50,213 nt of DNA from Syntrophobacteraceae bacterium (GTDB lineage Bacteria; Desulfobacterota; Syntrophobacteria; Syntrophobacterales; Syntrophobacteraceae). A model generated the notes under the pieces. That model searched no databases. It saw only the letters and a list, made by a program, of their open reading frames with translations, and was not told the origin of the DNA. The DNA is taken from contig JARLHP010000004.1 in NCBI GenBank assembly GCA_031292195.1, positions 1 through 50,213 on the forward strand. Direction: 5' to 3'. Below are positions 24,748-32,381 of the stretch, one piece after another. Position 1 is the stretch's first letter. Each line of letters starts with the position of its first letter. The position numbers and the translations under genes were made by a program.

Positions 24748-26160
24748 ATGCCGAAGGAAAGGACTGGCTCCGCCCCGCCCGATGAGACTGGAGTCGGGCT
24801 TTGGCGCCTTGCCCGAACATTTCTTGGCATCGGACTCTCATCCTTTAGCCTGGCTGCTTTGGGGGAGACCCAGGAGCGGGTGACCAAAAAACGAAAGTGG
24901 TTCACCGCTGATGAATATATGCAGGGACTCGCACTTGCTCAGCTCCTGCCGGGCGCGCCCACGGTAAATCTTTCGTCCTATTTGGGCTTCCGCCTGAGAG
25001 GGCTGGCCGGAGCGGCGGTGGCCTCCGTCTTTTTCCTGATTCCCTGCTTTTTGCTTATGCTTCTGCTCTCCCATCTCTACTTTCAATATGGCCGGATGTC
25101 CTTGGTTTCAGGCCTTTTCCACGGTCTGGGCGCACTGGTGATCGGCCTTATCTTCAACACGATTCTCAACCTCTTCAGATCCGGTGTGAAGACCTCTTTT
25201 AATTGTCTTATGGCCCTTGCCGGCTTCCTCATGGTCTTTTGGTTTCAAATGGGCGTTGTCTGGATTCTTCTCATTGCCGGCGGTGCAAGCGTTGCCATGG
25301 TGTTGCTCAATATTCGCTTCCCGGCTCTTGCCCGTTGGACGGGAGACTGGGAAGGGCTCAAAAAGAGCAATGCTGTTTCGGCCGGATCGGCCGGTTATAA
25401 CCTGCAACGTGGGCCGGACTCACACAATCCGTCTTCCGAAAAAATCTGTGACACCCTGGTTTCAGAAAGTCTCAAGAGCTTATGCCCGGCCGGGAGCGAG
25501 AACGCTTCCGCCCCCGATACCTCCGACTTCGAGTCGGCCTGCTGCCGGGCGCCTTTACACACGGACTGGCGCAGGATATCTCTTTTGATACTCTCCCTCA
25601 CACTGATTCTGACCGTTGATCTGGCGTTGATTCGCCTGCGGCCCGAGGTGATGCGGATGGGGGGCGCTTTCCTGCGAATCGGCGCTCTCACATTCGGTAG
25701 CGGCTACGCCATGCTCCCCTTCATTCAAAACGCCGTGGTGACTCAATTCGGCTGGCTCACCAACCAGCAGTTCGCGGTCGCATTGGCCTTGAGCCTGATA
25801 ACCCCCGGTCCGGTGACCATCATCGGGGTATTCATAGGCTACAAAGTGGCCGGTATCACAGGGGCGCTCGCCGGGATGGTGAACATGTATCTTCCCGCCT
25901 GGGCCATCACCACCCTCGTTGCCGCTCCCTACGCCAGGGCCGGTCGGGCGGTCCATGTTAAAAAGGTGATCGGCTCCATCGTGGCCGCCTTTATCGGTAC
26001 GCTGGTTGTGGTGTTGATAAAGCTTTCAGCCAATACTCTGGTCGATTTTCCCGCGATAACCCTGGCGGCCTCCGCTTTCATTGTACAGCGGTTTACCCGG
26101 CTGGACACGGTGTGGATTGTGCTGGGCGGCGCTTTGGTTTCACTTGCGGTTTTCCACTGA
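24748..26160 (+). CDS. chrA: Chromate transporter family protein (ChrA, two-domain)
   Basis: A 470-residue membrane protein of the CHR family with two homologous hydrophobic halves, each of about six segments, joined by a hydrophilic linker (about residues 195-265). The N-terminal half contains ALAQLLPGAPTVNLSSYLG. The second has FGSGYAMLPFIQNAVV, GWLTNQQF and LITPGPVTIIGVFIGY, both close to the family signature. It exports chromate, or takes up sulfate-like anions in some homologues, across the inner membrane. The start follows AAGGG. It lies alone after the repeat cluster; its specificity is inferred from family only. Confidence 0.88.
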   Translation: MPKERTGSAPPDETGVGLWRLARTFLGIGLSSFSLAALGETQERVTKKRKWFTADEYMQGLALAQLLPGAPTVNLSSYLGFRLRGLAGAAVASVFFLIPCFLLMLLLSHLYFQYGRMSLVSGLFHGLGALVIGLIFNTILNLFRSGVKTSFNCLMALAGFLMVFWFQMGVVWILLIAGGASVAMVLLNIRFPALARWTGDWEGLKKSNAVSAGSAGYNLQRGPDSHNPSSEKICDTLVSESLKSLCPAGSENASAPDTSDFESACCRAPLHTDWRRISLLILSLTLILTVDLALIRLRPEVMRMGGAFLRIGALTFGSGYAMLPFIQNAVVTQFGWLTNQQFAVALALSLITPGPVTIIGVFIGYKVAGITGALAGMVNMYLPAWAITTLVAAPYARAGRAVHVKKVIGSIVAAFIGTLVVVLIKLSANTLVDFPAITLAASAFIVQRFTRLDTVWIVLGGALVSLAVFH

Positions 26161-26267
26161 TCATCGATCGTCAGGCAAATGCGTAGTCACCTTAAAGCGC
26201 CCGGGGCTTTAAAGCTCATCAAATTGAATAGTTTGACGTTTTGACGTCAGGACGTTATACCCTTGGT

Positions 26268-26501
26268 ATGAAGGCGAATAAAAAAAGAGCAACGATTTAT
26301 CTGGATTCCGAACTGCATCGGGCCCTCAGGCTAAAGGCGGCAGAGTCGGATTGTTCTATTTCGGCGCTTGTCAATGAGGCTGTGAGATCAAAACTGGCCG
26401 AGGATGCCGAAGATCTGGCCGCGTTTGAGGATCGGGCGCACGAGCCCAATCTGCGATTTGAGGATGTTCTGAAAGATCTGAAGCGGCGTGCCAAAATATA
26501 G
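26268..26501 (+). CDS. CopG/RHH-type antitoxin
   Basis: A 77-residue protein starting MKANKKRATIYLDSELHRAL. The RATIYLD segment is the beta-strand of a ribbon-helix-helix DNA-binding domain, followed by helices containing ALRLKAAESDCSISALVNEAV and an acidic, Leu-rich tail that would bind the toxin. The upstream TTTGACGTTTTGACGTCAGG holds repeated TGACGT elements that may be its operator. Its stop overlaps the toxin gene by 14 bp. Confidence 0.85.
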   Translation: MKANKKRATIYLDSELHRALRLKAAESDCSISALVNEAVRSKLAEDAEDLAAFEDRAHEPNLRFEDVLKDLKRRAKI

Positions 26502-26748
26502 TGTTCTCATCAAGGCCTCCGCTGTAAAGGAAATCGAATCTATCGGTTCCAAACGGGATCGTCAGGCTATTGTCTCATTGATTGAAGCGCTCGCTGAAAA
26601 TCCGCGTCCACACGGTTGCGAGAAGCTCTCGGGCCAGGAAAAGTATAGACTGCGAAAAGGCCGATACAGGGTAGTATACTCAATCGGGGATCAGGAATTG
26701 ATCGTGTTCGTGGTTAAGGTGGGACATCGAAAAGATGTTTATCGCTGA
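26488..26748 (+). CDS. RelE-family toxin
   Basis: An 86-residue product beginning at GTG 26488 (VPKYSVLIKASAVKEIESI). It carries the RelE core: PRPHGCEKLSG, YRLRKGRYRVVYSI and a C-terminal VVKVGHRKDVYR, with Arg and Tyr residues used for ribosome-bound mRNA cleavage. It overlaps the antitoxin gene by 14 bp, implying coupled translation. A GTG start is accepted because no ATG exists in the conserved N-terminal region. The last 10 bp overlap the decayed hicA on the opposite strand. Confidence 0.88.
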   Translation: MPKYSVLIKASAVKEIESIGSKRDRQAIVSLIEALAENPRPHGCEKLSGQEKYRLRKGRYRVVYSIGDQELIVFVVKVGHRKDVYR

Positions 26749-26911
26749 AACTGCTTTCGCATATTTGGGGCTCGTCCGGAAAGCGTGGAACCCGGAAGCG
26801 CTCCTGCTTTGACCATCACAAGAGGGCTTCCAACTTGGCCGATCGTCTGCCAGCCGGCTTTTCAAAAGCCTTGGCCGCTTCCTTGCCCGATATATTCCCC
26901 AACTTTCCCAC
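26739..26911 (-). pseudogene. Frameshifted hicA toxin remnant
   Basis: Directly after hicB (3 bp), a GTG at 26909-26911 opens VGKLGNISGKEAAKAFEK, the HicA N-terminus. One base is then missing: the next frame continues AGWQTIGQVGSPLVMVKAG, matching HicA (normally GSHLVM). The catalytic histidine has become proline and the C-terminal part ends early at TAA 26739-26741. The toxin is therefore dead through a frameshift, an active-site loss and a truncation. The reading comes from direct translation of the minus strand. Confidence 0.7.
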
Positions 26912-26914
26912 GAC

Positions 26915-27130
26915 TTAAACCGCCACCATCAGCGGCTTTTGCCCTTCATGTTTCGATAAAGCCATGACGGCCTTTTGATCTTCTGCCCAAAGCCATGCGG
27001 TTATGGCCTCTTTTATGTTCTCGAGCGCCTCTTTCTCGTCCCTCCCTTGTGAAACACATCCGGGAAGGGCCGGACACTCTGCAACCACCCAGCCATCTTC
27101 GGCTGCTTCAAGAGTGACATGGAAAATCAT
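26915..27130 (-). CDS. hicB: HicB-family antitoxin
   Basis: A 71-residue partial RNase-H-fold HicB protein: MIFHVTLEAAEDGWVVAECPALPGCVSQGRDEKEALENI. The sequence CPALPGCVSQG is diagnostic. It lacks the C-terminal DNA-binding helix of larger HicB proteins, as is common for the short type. The partner hicA downstream is broken, so this is a solitary antitoxin. The gene order hicB-hicA is used by many deltaproteobacteria. Confidence 0.88.
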   Translation of the reverse strand: MIFHVTLEAAEDGWVVAECPALPGCVSQGRDEKEALENIKEAITAWLWAEDQKAVMALSKHEGQKPLMVAV

Positions 27131-27536
27131 ATTGCATCCTTTTGTATTTTGAGCATTCCCAAGCTATGGATCGGGCAGAACCTCGATTTTGCGCTCATAG
27201 CGGAAATTATTCCATTTTCTCCAAAATAGAGCCTTTATTTTCTTGACTTGAATCAGTACAACGGCGCCTGGGTAAAAGCACAAGTTTTTGCCCCTCTCCC
27301 GGGACAACGGCTGGAAAAGGAAATCTCCCTTGGCGGATTTCGAAACCAGAATCGGCGTCCTCGCGCCCGACGAGATCGAAGACCTCTAGCCGATCAACAT
27401 CGTGTCACCTGAACCTTCGTTTACGCGACAGTGGATAGCAGCGCTTCGCACGGCGGAAAACCGTCACTTTGTCAGTCACATGTTCAGTGTATCATAAACC
27501 TAAGAATTTTAGCTACATGACGCTTGCCTGGTCGGA
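27131..27536. other. Intergenic region, no gene supported
   Basis: About 400 bp between divergent TA modules. Short open stretches such as LADFETRIGVLAPDEIEDL ending at 27390 could be a gene remnant, but I recognise no family. Confidence 0.4.
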
Positions 27537-27563
27537 CGGTATACGGTATATTACCGTATACCG
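27537..27563 (+). promoter_or_regulatory. Palindromic operator of the DUF1778-GNAT module
   Basis: CGGTATACGGTA (27537-27548), TAT, TACCGTATACCG (27552-27563) is a perfect 12-bp inverted repeat 28 bp before the antitoxin start. A third related half (GCCGTATGCG) follows. A ribbon-helix-helix antitoxin would bind such a site to autoregulate. Confidence 0.75.
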
Positions 27564-27591
27564 CAATTTGCCGTATGCGAAGGAGATTATT

Positions 27592-27861
27592 ATGCCTGCT
27601 ACTACTCGATTTGATTTGAAGATGGATGCGGAAGAAAAGGATATTGTTTCTCGCGCTGCCGCCTTAATGGGCACCACGATGGCCGCGTTCGTGCGCATGG
27701 CGGCTAAAGAGAAAGCACGCGAACTATTGGATCGGGAATCTCGCATCACGATGACAGCACAGGATTTCGATGCATTCACGACGGCGCTCGATGGGGCATT
27801 CACGCCCAATGCAGCTCTACAAAACGCGATGAACGCCGCGCGTGAGGTGAGGCGTGCTTGA
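27592..27861 (+). CDS. DUF1778 (TacA-like) antitoxin
   Basis: An 89-residue protein beginning MPATTRFDLKMDAEEKDIVSRAA. The strand TRFDLKMD plus helices (KDIVSRAAALMGTTMAAFVRMAA) is the DUF1778 ribbon-helix-helix fold. The C-terminal ALDGAFTPNAALQNAM is the segment that in TacA-type antitoxins blocks the acetyltransferase. AAGGAG lies 7 nt upstream of the ATG. A perfect palindrome precedes it. It overlaps the toxin gene by 8 bp. Confidence 0.9.
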   Translation: MPATTRFDLKMDAEEKDIVSRAAALMGTTMAAFVRMAAKEKARELLDRESRITMTAQDFDAFTTALDGAFTPNAALQNAMNAAREVRRA

Positions 27862-28369
27862 AGAGCAATTTCTCGCTCCAAACCACCACGACCGTCAGGC
27901 TTTCAGCTCCGGTGTCGGGGAGCTTGACGAGTATCTTCGTCGTTTTGCGGCTCAGCAGAGCAAGAAAGGCATTACCGTCGTACGGGTATTGGTCGACACG
28001 GACACCCCCAGTACCATACTGGGCTACTATAGTTTGAGCGCCGCTCAAATCGATGCCGTCCAGCTTGATGAGCGTACACAGCAAAAACTACCGCGTTATC
28101 CGGTGCCTTGTTTTCGTTTGGGACGTTTGGCTGTGCATTCGGCTCATCACGGTCGCGGACTGGGGCGGCTCCTTATTGGTCTCGCAGTGGAGCGGTGTCT
28201 GGAGGCCCGGAAACATGTGGCCGCATACGCACTCGTGGTCGATGCGAAGGGAGAAAAAGCCAAGGCGTTCTACGAGCACTACGGATTTACGCCATGTCGT
28301 GATAGCCCTATGACCCTGTATCTACCGCTTGGGTGTATGAGTCAAGCGGCGCTTCCCGGGCGGCATTAA
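27854..28369 (+). CDS. GNAT acetyltransferase toxin (TacT/AtaT-like)
   Basis: A 171-residue GNAT-fold enzyme starting at GTG (VLEEQFLAPNHHDRQAFSSG). The acetyl-CoA pyrophosphate loop is in RLAVHSAHHGRGLGRLLIG and the catalytic tyrosine is in KAFYEHYGF. Paired with DUF1778 it belongs to the TA class that acetylates the amino group of aminoacyl-tRNA and stops translation. Which tRNA is unknown. The GTG overlaps the antitoxin's 3' end. The 3' end overlaps the convergent HAD gene by 4 bp. Confidence 0.9.
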   Translation: MLEEQFLAPNHHDRQAFSSGVGELDEYLRRFAAQQSKKGITVVRVLVDTDTPSTILGYYSLSAAQIDAVQLDERTQQKLPRYPVPCFRLGRLAVHSAHHGRGLGRLLIGLAVERCLEARKHVAAYALVVDAKGEKAKAFYEHYGFTPCRDSPMTLYLPLGCMSQAALPGRH

Positions 28370-29073
28370 TAGAAGTCATTTGCGTGCTTAATCCCCTGAA
28401 CTCCGGCAAGCTCCGCCAGGGTCGAGATTTCCAGGTCGGGACTTCCGGGGAGCATTTCCCGCTCCTGCCCGTAACGATTGCACCAGACGGTTTTCATCCC
28501 GAACACCGAAGCGCCGTGAGCGTCCCACGCGTTGGAGGATACGAAACAGACAGCATGCTTCTCCAGGGACAGCGAATCGAGGGCGATCCTGTAGACGGAA
28601 GGGTGCGGTTTATAGATTCCCGCGGCCTCGATCGAGAGAATCGCGTCGAGAAGCCGGTCGATACCCGTTGCCTTCGCAGCCGCCTCCAGCATTTGCGGCG
28701 TTCCATTGGACAGAATTGCGGTTTTGAGTCCACCGGATTTAAGACGCTCGATCGCGGCCGGAACTTCGGGAAAAACATCCAGGGTCCTGTAGAGGTTCAT
28801 GAGCTTGTTGCGCATTGCCGCATCGACAATTCCAAGAGACCTCATCGCATAATCCAGGGCGTCGCCGGTAATCCGCCAGAAATCCTCATGGCGCCCCATG
28901 AGGGAGCGGAGCCAAGTGTACTGAAGCTGTTTATCTCTCCATATTTTCGAAAGCGAATCGGACTTTTCCCCCAGTTCGTCCCGGCAACGGGCCACGGCTG
29001 AATTGAAATCGAACAGGGTCCCGTATGCATCGAAAACGCATCCCTTGATCCCGTGGAGCGCGCCTTGGGTCAT
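28366..29073 (-). CDS. Haloacid dehalogenase-type II hydrolase
   Basis: A 235-residue HAD-superfamily enzyme close to L-2-haloacid dehalogenases. The nucleophile Asp is in GCVFDAYGTLFDF, the second motif is ILSNGTPQML, and the lysine/acidic motifs are in KPHPSVYRIALD and CFVSSNAWDAHGA. It would hydrolyse 2-haloacids, though many relatives act on other substrates. AGGAG precedes the ATG. It is 15 bp downstream of the DsrE gene, hence part of the operon with the selenoprotein. Confidence 0.88.
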   Translation of the reverse strand: MTQGALHGIKGCVFDAYGTLFDFNSAVARCRDELGEKSDSLSKIWRDKQLQYTWLRSLMGRHEDFWRITGDALDYAMRSLGIVDAAMRNKLMNLYRTLDVFPEVPAAIERLKSGGLKTAILSNGTPQMLEAAAKATGIDRLLDAILSIEAAGIYKPHPSVYRIALDSLSLEKHAVCFVSSNAWDAHGASVFGMKTVWCNRYGQEREMLPGSPDLEISTLAELAGVQGIKHANDFY

Positions 29074-29088
29074 TTGATCTTCTCCTGT

Positions 29089-29433
29089 TTAAATGGTCAA
29101 AAGGGGTTTCCTGTCCTTTATTATCTCGGTTAGCGGCTGTCCCCAATATTTCACCTCTATACCTAAGCTTTCCAGCTTTTCGGTGACGCCCAATTGATCC
29201 GCGCATGCTTTGCACGCCGAGATCTTCCCCCCCGCTGCAAGCAGCTCCTTAATTTTGACTTGTATCTCAGGATTTTCGTCCACGAGTTTGGCCGTCGATC
29301 CCCATACAATGACAGTGACTTCTTTCCACCATCCTTTCTTGAGGGCGTTGGTAGCGTACATGAATACCATTTTGTCCGCCGTAACCGGATCGCTGTTTGT
29401 CCACAGAATATAAAGGTGATCCTTGTTTTCCAT
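29089..29433 (-). CDS. DsrE-family sulfur-relay protein
   Basis: A 114-residue single-domain DsrE-fold protein (MENKDHLYILWTNSDPVTADKMVFMYATNAL). Cys74 and Cys77 form an ISACKACADQLGV motif at the position of the sulfur-carrying cysteines of DsrE/TusD relatives. Such small proteins carry persulfide sulfur or act as redox partners in the cytoplasm. AAGGAG is 6 nt before the ATG. It begins 29 bp after the selenoprotein stop, so a redox link with that UxxC protein is plausible but inferred. Confidence 0.85.
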   Translation of the reverse strand: MENKDHLYILWTNSDPVTADKMVFMYATNALKKGWWKEVTVIVWGSTAKLVDENPEIQVKIKELLAAGGKISACKACADQLGVTEKLESLGIEVKYWGQPLTEIIKDRKPLLTI

Positions 29434-29462
29434 CCCAGACTCCTTCGCACAACTTACTTTTT

Positions 29463-30677
29463 TCAGGCCTGATCCATCGGGATCAAAAACATCGCCCCGG
29501 TGCGCCGGAGCGCAGTATCCTTCGACTTTATGCAGCGCTCCTTCACTATCCTTAAAACATGACCCGCCGCCGTCTTTTTCCAGAACCAGCGCTTGAATTC
29601 GTCACTGGTCGGGCAGTTGGTCCCTGGCCGGGCTGTCAGCGCTTCGAAGTAGAAGGCCGTGAGGTCTTGAACCGCAAGACGGAGCGCCACGGCCGGCGAC
29701 AGGTCCGCAATGGCGGACTCTGTAAGGTCCTGAAAGGCAAAGGAATAGATAAGCTCCATGGTCGAATCCGGCGCAAACTCTCCTACCGCCGTTCGGTCAT
29801 GCTTCTGGACGCTCAGATCGTACCAGGGGCGAAGCTCGGCAACTTCCCGTCTGAACGCCTCAGGAAGGTTCTCCGCGCCGGATTGCTCCCGTGGTCGGGC
29901 AGCGAAATTGATGGGGCAGGCCCAGCCTTCGACCGCCTGGCTGGAATCGGCCGCCCCGGGCTCCTCTTCGGGGAAATCAACCAGAATCGGGCCTTCGGCG
30001 GCATCGAGAAGCTCCAGGGCCGCAACCAGCACCCGGCGCTGAAACGGGGGGTTTTCAGGCGCCCCCAGAGGACGGCCTAGCGCGAAGGGTACCCATAGAG
30101 CCCTTGGCGGTCGAATCGCCTCCGTGTGCTTCCGGATCAAACTGATCTGGGTAGTCGGAATGCTGTCCGATTCGAGATAATGCGCCAGCGCGCCAACGGC
30201 GCGCGTGCAATACGGTCATACAGGCGCCAGAAAGGCCGCATCCACTCCATCGGCGGCAAGCAGTCGCGCCAGATGGTGCGCAGTCGGCTCCATTTGGCTC
30301 GGATCGCTAGCCCCCATGAACGAATAATGGTAGGCGGCCACCGACCCGATCACGCCTTCGGCGGCCAATTCTCGCAACCGGTCCAGGGGAAACACCACAT
30401 TCCAGTCCCGCTGAAAACCAAGGCGGTCGAAGTTGGTGGAGACATGGGTCATAACCAGGTCTCCGGCCTTGATGTCACCCGGTATTACCCGATAGTCGCC
30501 GGTCATTCCCTCAAAGGGGCGATCGCCTCTGCGATGGAGCCCCGCTGTGGAGATGATCGCCACCCGCCGCTTGGAAAGCGGCAGGCCGGCCGCCCATGGC
30601 TGGTTTGTAAACGAAGGGCAGGATAGTTGCCTGAGATGCGAGCGCATAGGCGCCTCCATCCGGTCGAGTCGTGCCAT
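29463..30677 (-). CDS. GrdB/PrdB-like selenoprotein with in-frame UGA (Sec154)
   Basis: One 404-residue reading frame if the TGA at 30216-30218 is read as selenocysteine. Residues 92-125 (DWNVVFPLDRLRELAAEGVI; AAYHYSFMG) and ADGVDAAFLAPV-U-PYC match the selenoprotein B family of glycine/betaine/sarcosine/D-proline reductases. The stretch after the UGA continues with TRAVGALAHYLESDSIPTTQ and IRPPRALWVPFALGRPLGAP, in frame, without another stop. A perfect hairpin lies 11 nt after the UGA. The start (30675-30677) follows AAGGGAG. Known relatives cleave C-N bonds with selenium; this one's substrate is unknown. The next genes are DsrE and HAD. Without Sec, the two halves look like two broken genes. 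Confidence 0.85.
30188..30218 (-). promoter_or_regulatory. Candidate bacterial SECIS element and recoded UGA
   Basis: Minus-strand order: UGA (30218-30216), 11 nt, stem GCGCGCC (30204-30198), loop GUU (30197-30195), stem GGCGCGC (30194-30188). The apical loop starts with G, 18 nt after the UGA. This fits the known pattern of SelB-binding bacterial elements, in which a short loop with an early G sits about 16-37 nt downstream. Confidence 0.75.
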
Positions 30678-31084
30678 ATTGATCTCCCTTAATCAAAATA
30701 TGCTCATGGGATGGCCGGCGGCTTGAAATCGATCGGGGCTTTGCCGTCGGCTTACTGTTGTCTCGCATGTCCTCGCTTTCCTTACTCTGCTCCAGCGCTC
30801 GCCACACTTCCCGGCAGATACCTGCCGGGTGGCGGCGGATTTCATCTCGATGATCTGTTAGCAATTATAGGTTACTCAAGCAAGTACCGCTGTAACAAAC
30901 GCTACATTCTACTTTCAAATTTCGGCGCTGTTGCCTTCGTTTACGGGGAAAATCGCTCTGGAGCCTGTTCGGGATGCCAACTTTCAAGATTGTAGCCCTC
31001 GCTACAGAAGTTTCTTTCTTTTGGATATATTCTTTTTGCCGATAGTCAAAATCCAGCGGTTTCGAGGAGGGGAGGTGACGAGAA
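30678..31084. other. Intergenic region between divergent genes
   Basis: About 400 bp between the selenoprotein start and the small zinc-ribbon-like gene. It should hold both promoters; no gene or repeat was recognised. Confidence 0.5.
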
Positions 31085-31210
31085 ATGCCAAAGTGTGGAA
31101 TTTGCGGTGGTGATGCCCCGAAACAACCCTGCATTACGGAAGAGGGTAAGTGCGATTTGTGCGGAAGGAAGGTAGTCCTCGAGGAAAATTCGGTGAAGAA
31201 GGAAAAGTAG
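31085..31210 (+). CDS. 41-residue CxxC zinc-ribbon-like protein
   Basis: ATG at 31085 is preceded by GGAGGTGACGAGAA, a strong ribosome site. The protein reads MPKCGICGGDAPKQPCITEE, then GKCDLCGRKVVLEENS and a lysine-rich end, with a TAG at 31208-31210. Two CxxC pairs (Cys4/7 and Cys23/26) plus Cys16 can bind one zinc or an Fe-S cluster. It is divergent from the selenoprotein operon and upstream of a Crp/Fnr gene. No named family is assigned; it is short enough to be missed by standard length cut-offs. Confidence 0.75.
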   Translation: MPKCGICGGDAPKQPCITEEGKCDLCGRKVVLEENSVKKEK

Positions 31211-31507
31211 AACTTTCAGCCGGGGCGGTTTAGATTTTCTCTTCCTCGGAAGAGGCGAAAGGAAAGCGGCCGCCCTGGCCCTTTTTCGAAGAAGCATTAC
31301 CTCCAAAATCCTACGAGAATGGTGATAATGATTTGTGGGGCGCAGAGTGGCGCCCGGCTTCTTCCTCGGTTCGGACATTGGTTTATACCGGAAAGGGCCA
31401 TTCATAATTTCTCCCGCGAGCGACAGTAAATTTGTTATCAATGGTTAAATCGACGGTCTTGATCAGTGCTCTCATGGCAGGGTCATAATCCGCAGAAAGG
31501 TTACGCG

Positions 31508-32212
31508 ATGGGATGCCTTTGCGAACAGTTGGCAGGAAAAGACTTACAGGTAACAACCATTTGCGTCGGGAGCTTGTGGATTTTCGAGAACCTGCGGCCT
31601 GAAGAAAAGAATGCTTTGGCCGAAGGGGCGCTCAGAAAAGTGTACGATCGGGGAGAGGCGATTTTCACTCAGGGCGATGAGGCCACACAAATGTTTTTGC
31701 TCAAAGCCGGCAGAGTGAAATTAAGTAAGATCATGGAAGATGGCGCGGAAATCACCCTGGATATGCGCAAAGCGGGTGATTTTTTAGGTGAAAACATGCT
31801 CAGTGAAGATATCCAATATCCAGTGACGGCCTGGTGTTTGGAAAAAACACTGGTCTGCGGGTTTGGCAAAAGTGGTTTTGAGAACATCGTGTTGCAATAC
31901 CCGAACATCGGCCTGCAGGTAATAAAAAATCTCAGCAACCGGATCAACTGGCTCACCACCCGTATGGGAGGCATGTCGATCACTAACCTGGAAGAACGTC
32001 TCCACAGGGTGCTCATCAGTGTTGCGCGCGAGCACGGGTTCAGTAGCCCGCGAGGTTTTGTCATTCATTTTCCTCTTACCCATGAAGATTTGAGTTTTCT
32101 AGTGGGCGCCCATCGCGTGAGCATCACACGGGCAATGAAAAGCCTTAGAGAATCCGGAAAAATAATTCAAGAAGGCAAAACCCTCACATTACCTGATGCG
32201 AATTTTCAGTAA
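31508..32212 (+). CDS. Crp/Fnr-family transcriptional regulator with N-terminal cysteines
   Basis: A 234-residue regulator. The N-terminal cyclic-nucleotide-binding-like beta-roll spans about residues 20-140 (GEAIFTQGDEATQMFLLKAG), followed by a dimerisation helix and a winged helix (THEDLSFLVGAHRVSITRAM). Cys3, Cys5 and Cys19 in MGCLCEQL and TTICVG, plus Cys110 and Cys117, resemble the extra cysteines of FNR-type Fe-S sensors, although spacing differs from E. coli FNR. A redox or nitric oxide signal is therefore possible. The start at 31508 has AAAGG upstream. It is convergent with the sensor kinase. The target genes are unknown. Confidence 0.9.
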   Translation: MGCLCEQLAGKDLQVTTICVGSLWIFENLRPEEKNALAEGALRKVYDRGEAIFTQGDEATQMFLLKAGRVKLSKIMEDGAEITLDMRKAGDFLGENMLSEDIQYPVTAWCLEKTLVCGFGKSGFENIVLQYPNIGLQVIKNLSNRINWLTTRMGGMSITNLEERLHRVLISVAREHGFSSPRGFVIHFPLTHEDLSFLVGAHRVSITRAMKSLRESGKIIQEGKTLTLPDANFQ

Positions 32213-32381
32213 AAGGTCATTCCCGAAGCGTAATGTGACGGACCAAGGCGACCACAACATTGCTCGCCGCTATTTTGAGTTACACGAAGTTACGTTCAAG
32301 ACGCGTCAAACAGATGGGTTTCCCTGCGTTTCACCCATCCCACAGCGCGACCTAATACCACAAACGGCCCCTGGTTGGACA

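Noticed and set aside
26739-26911. UGA in the hicA remnant as selenocysteine
   Set aside because: HicA needs no Sec, and the correct continuation is in another frame.
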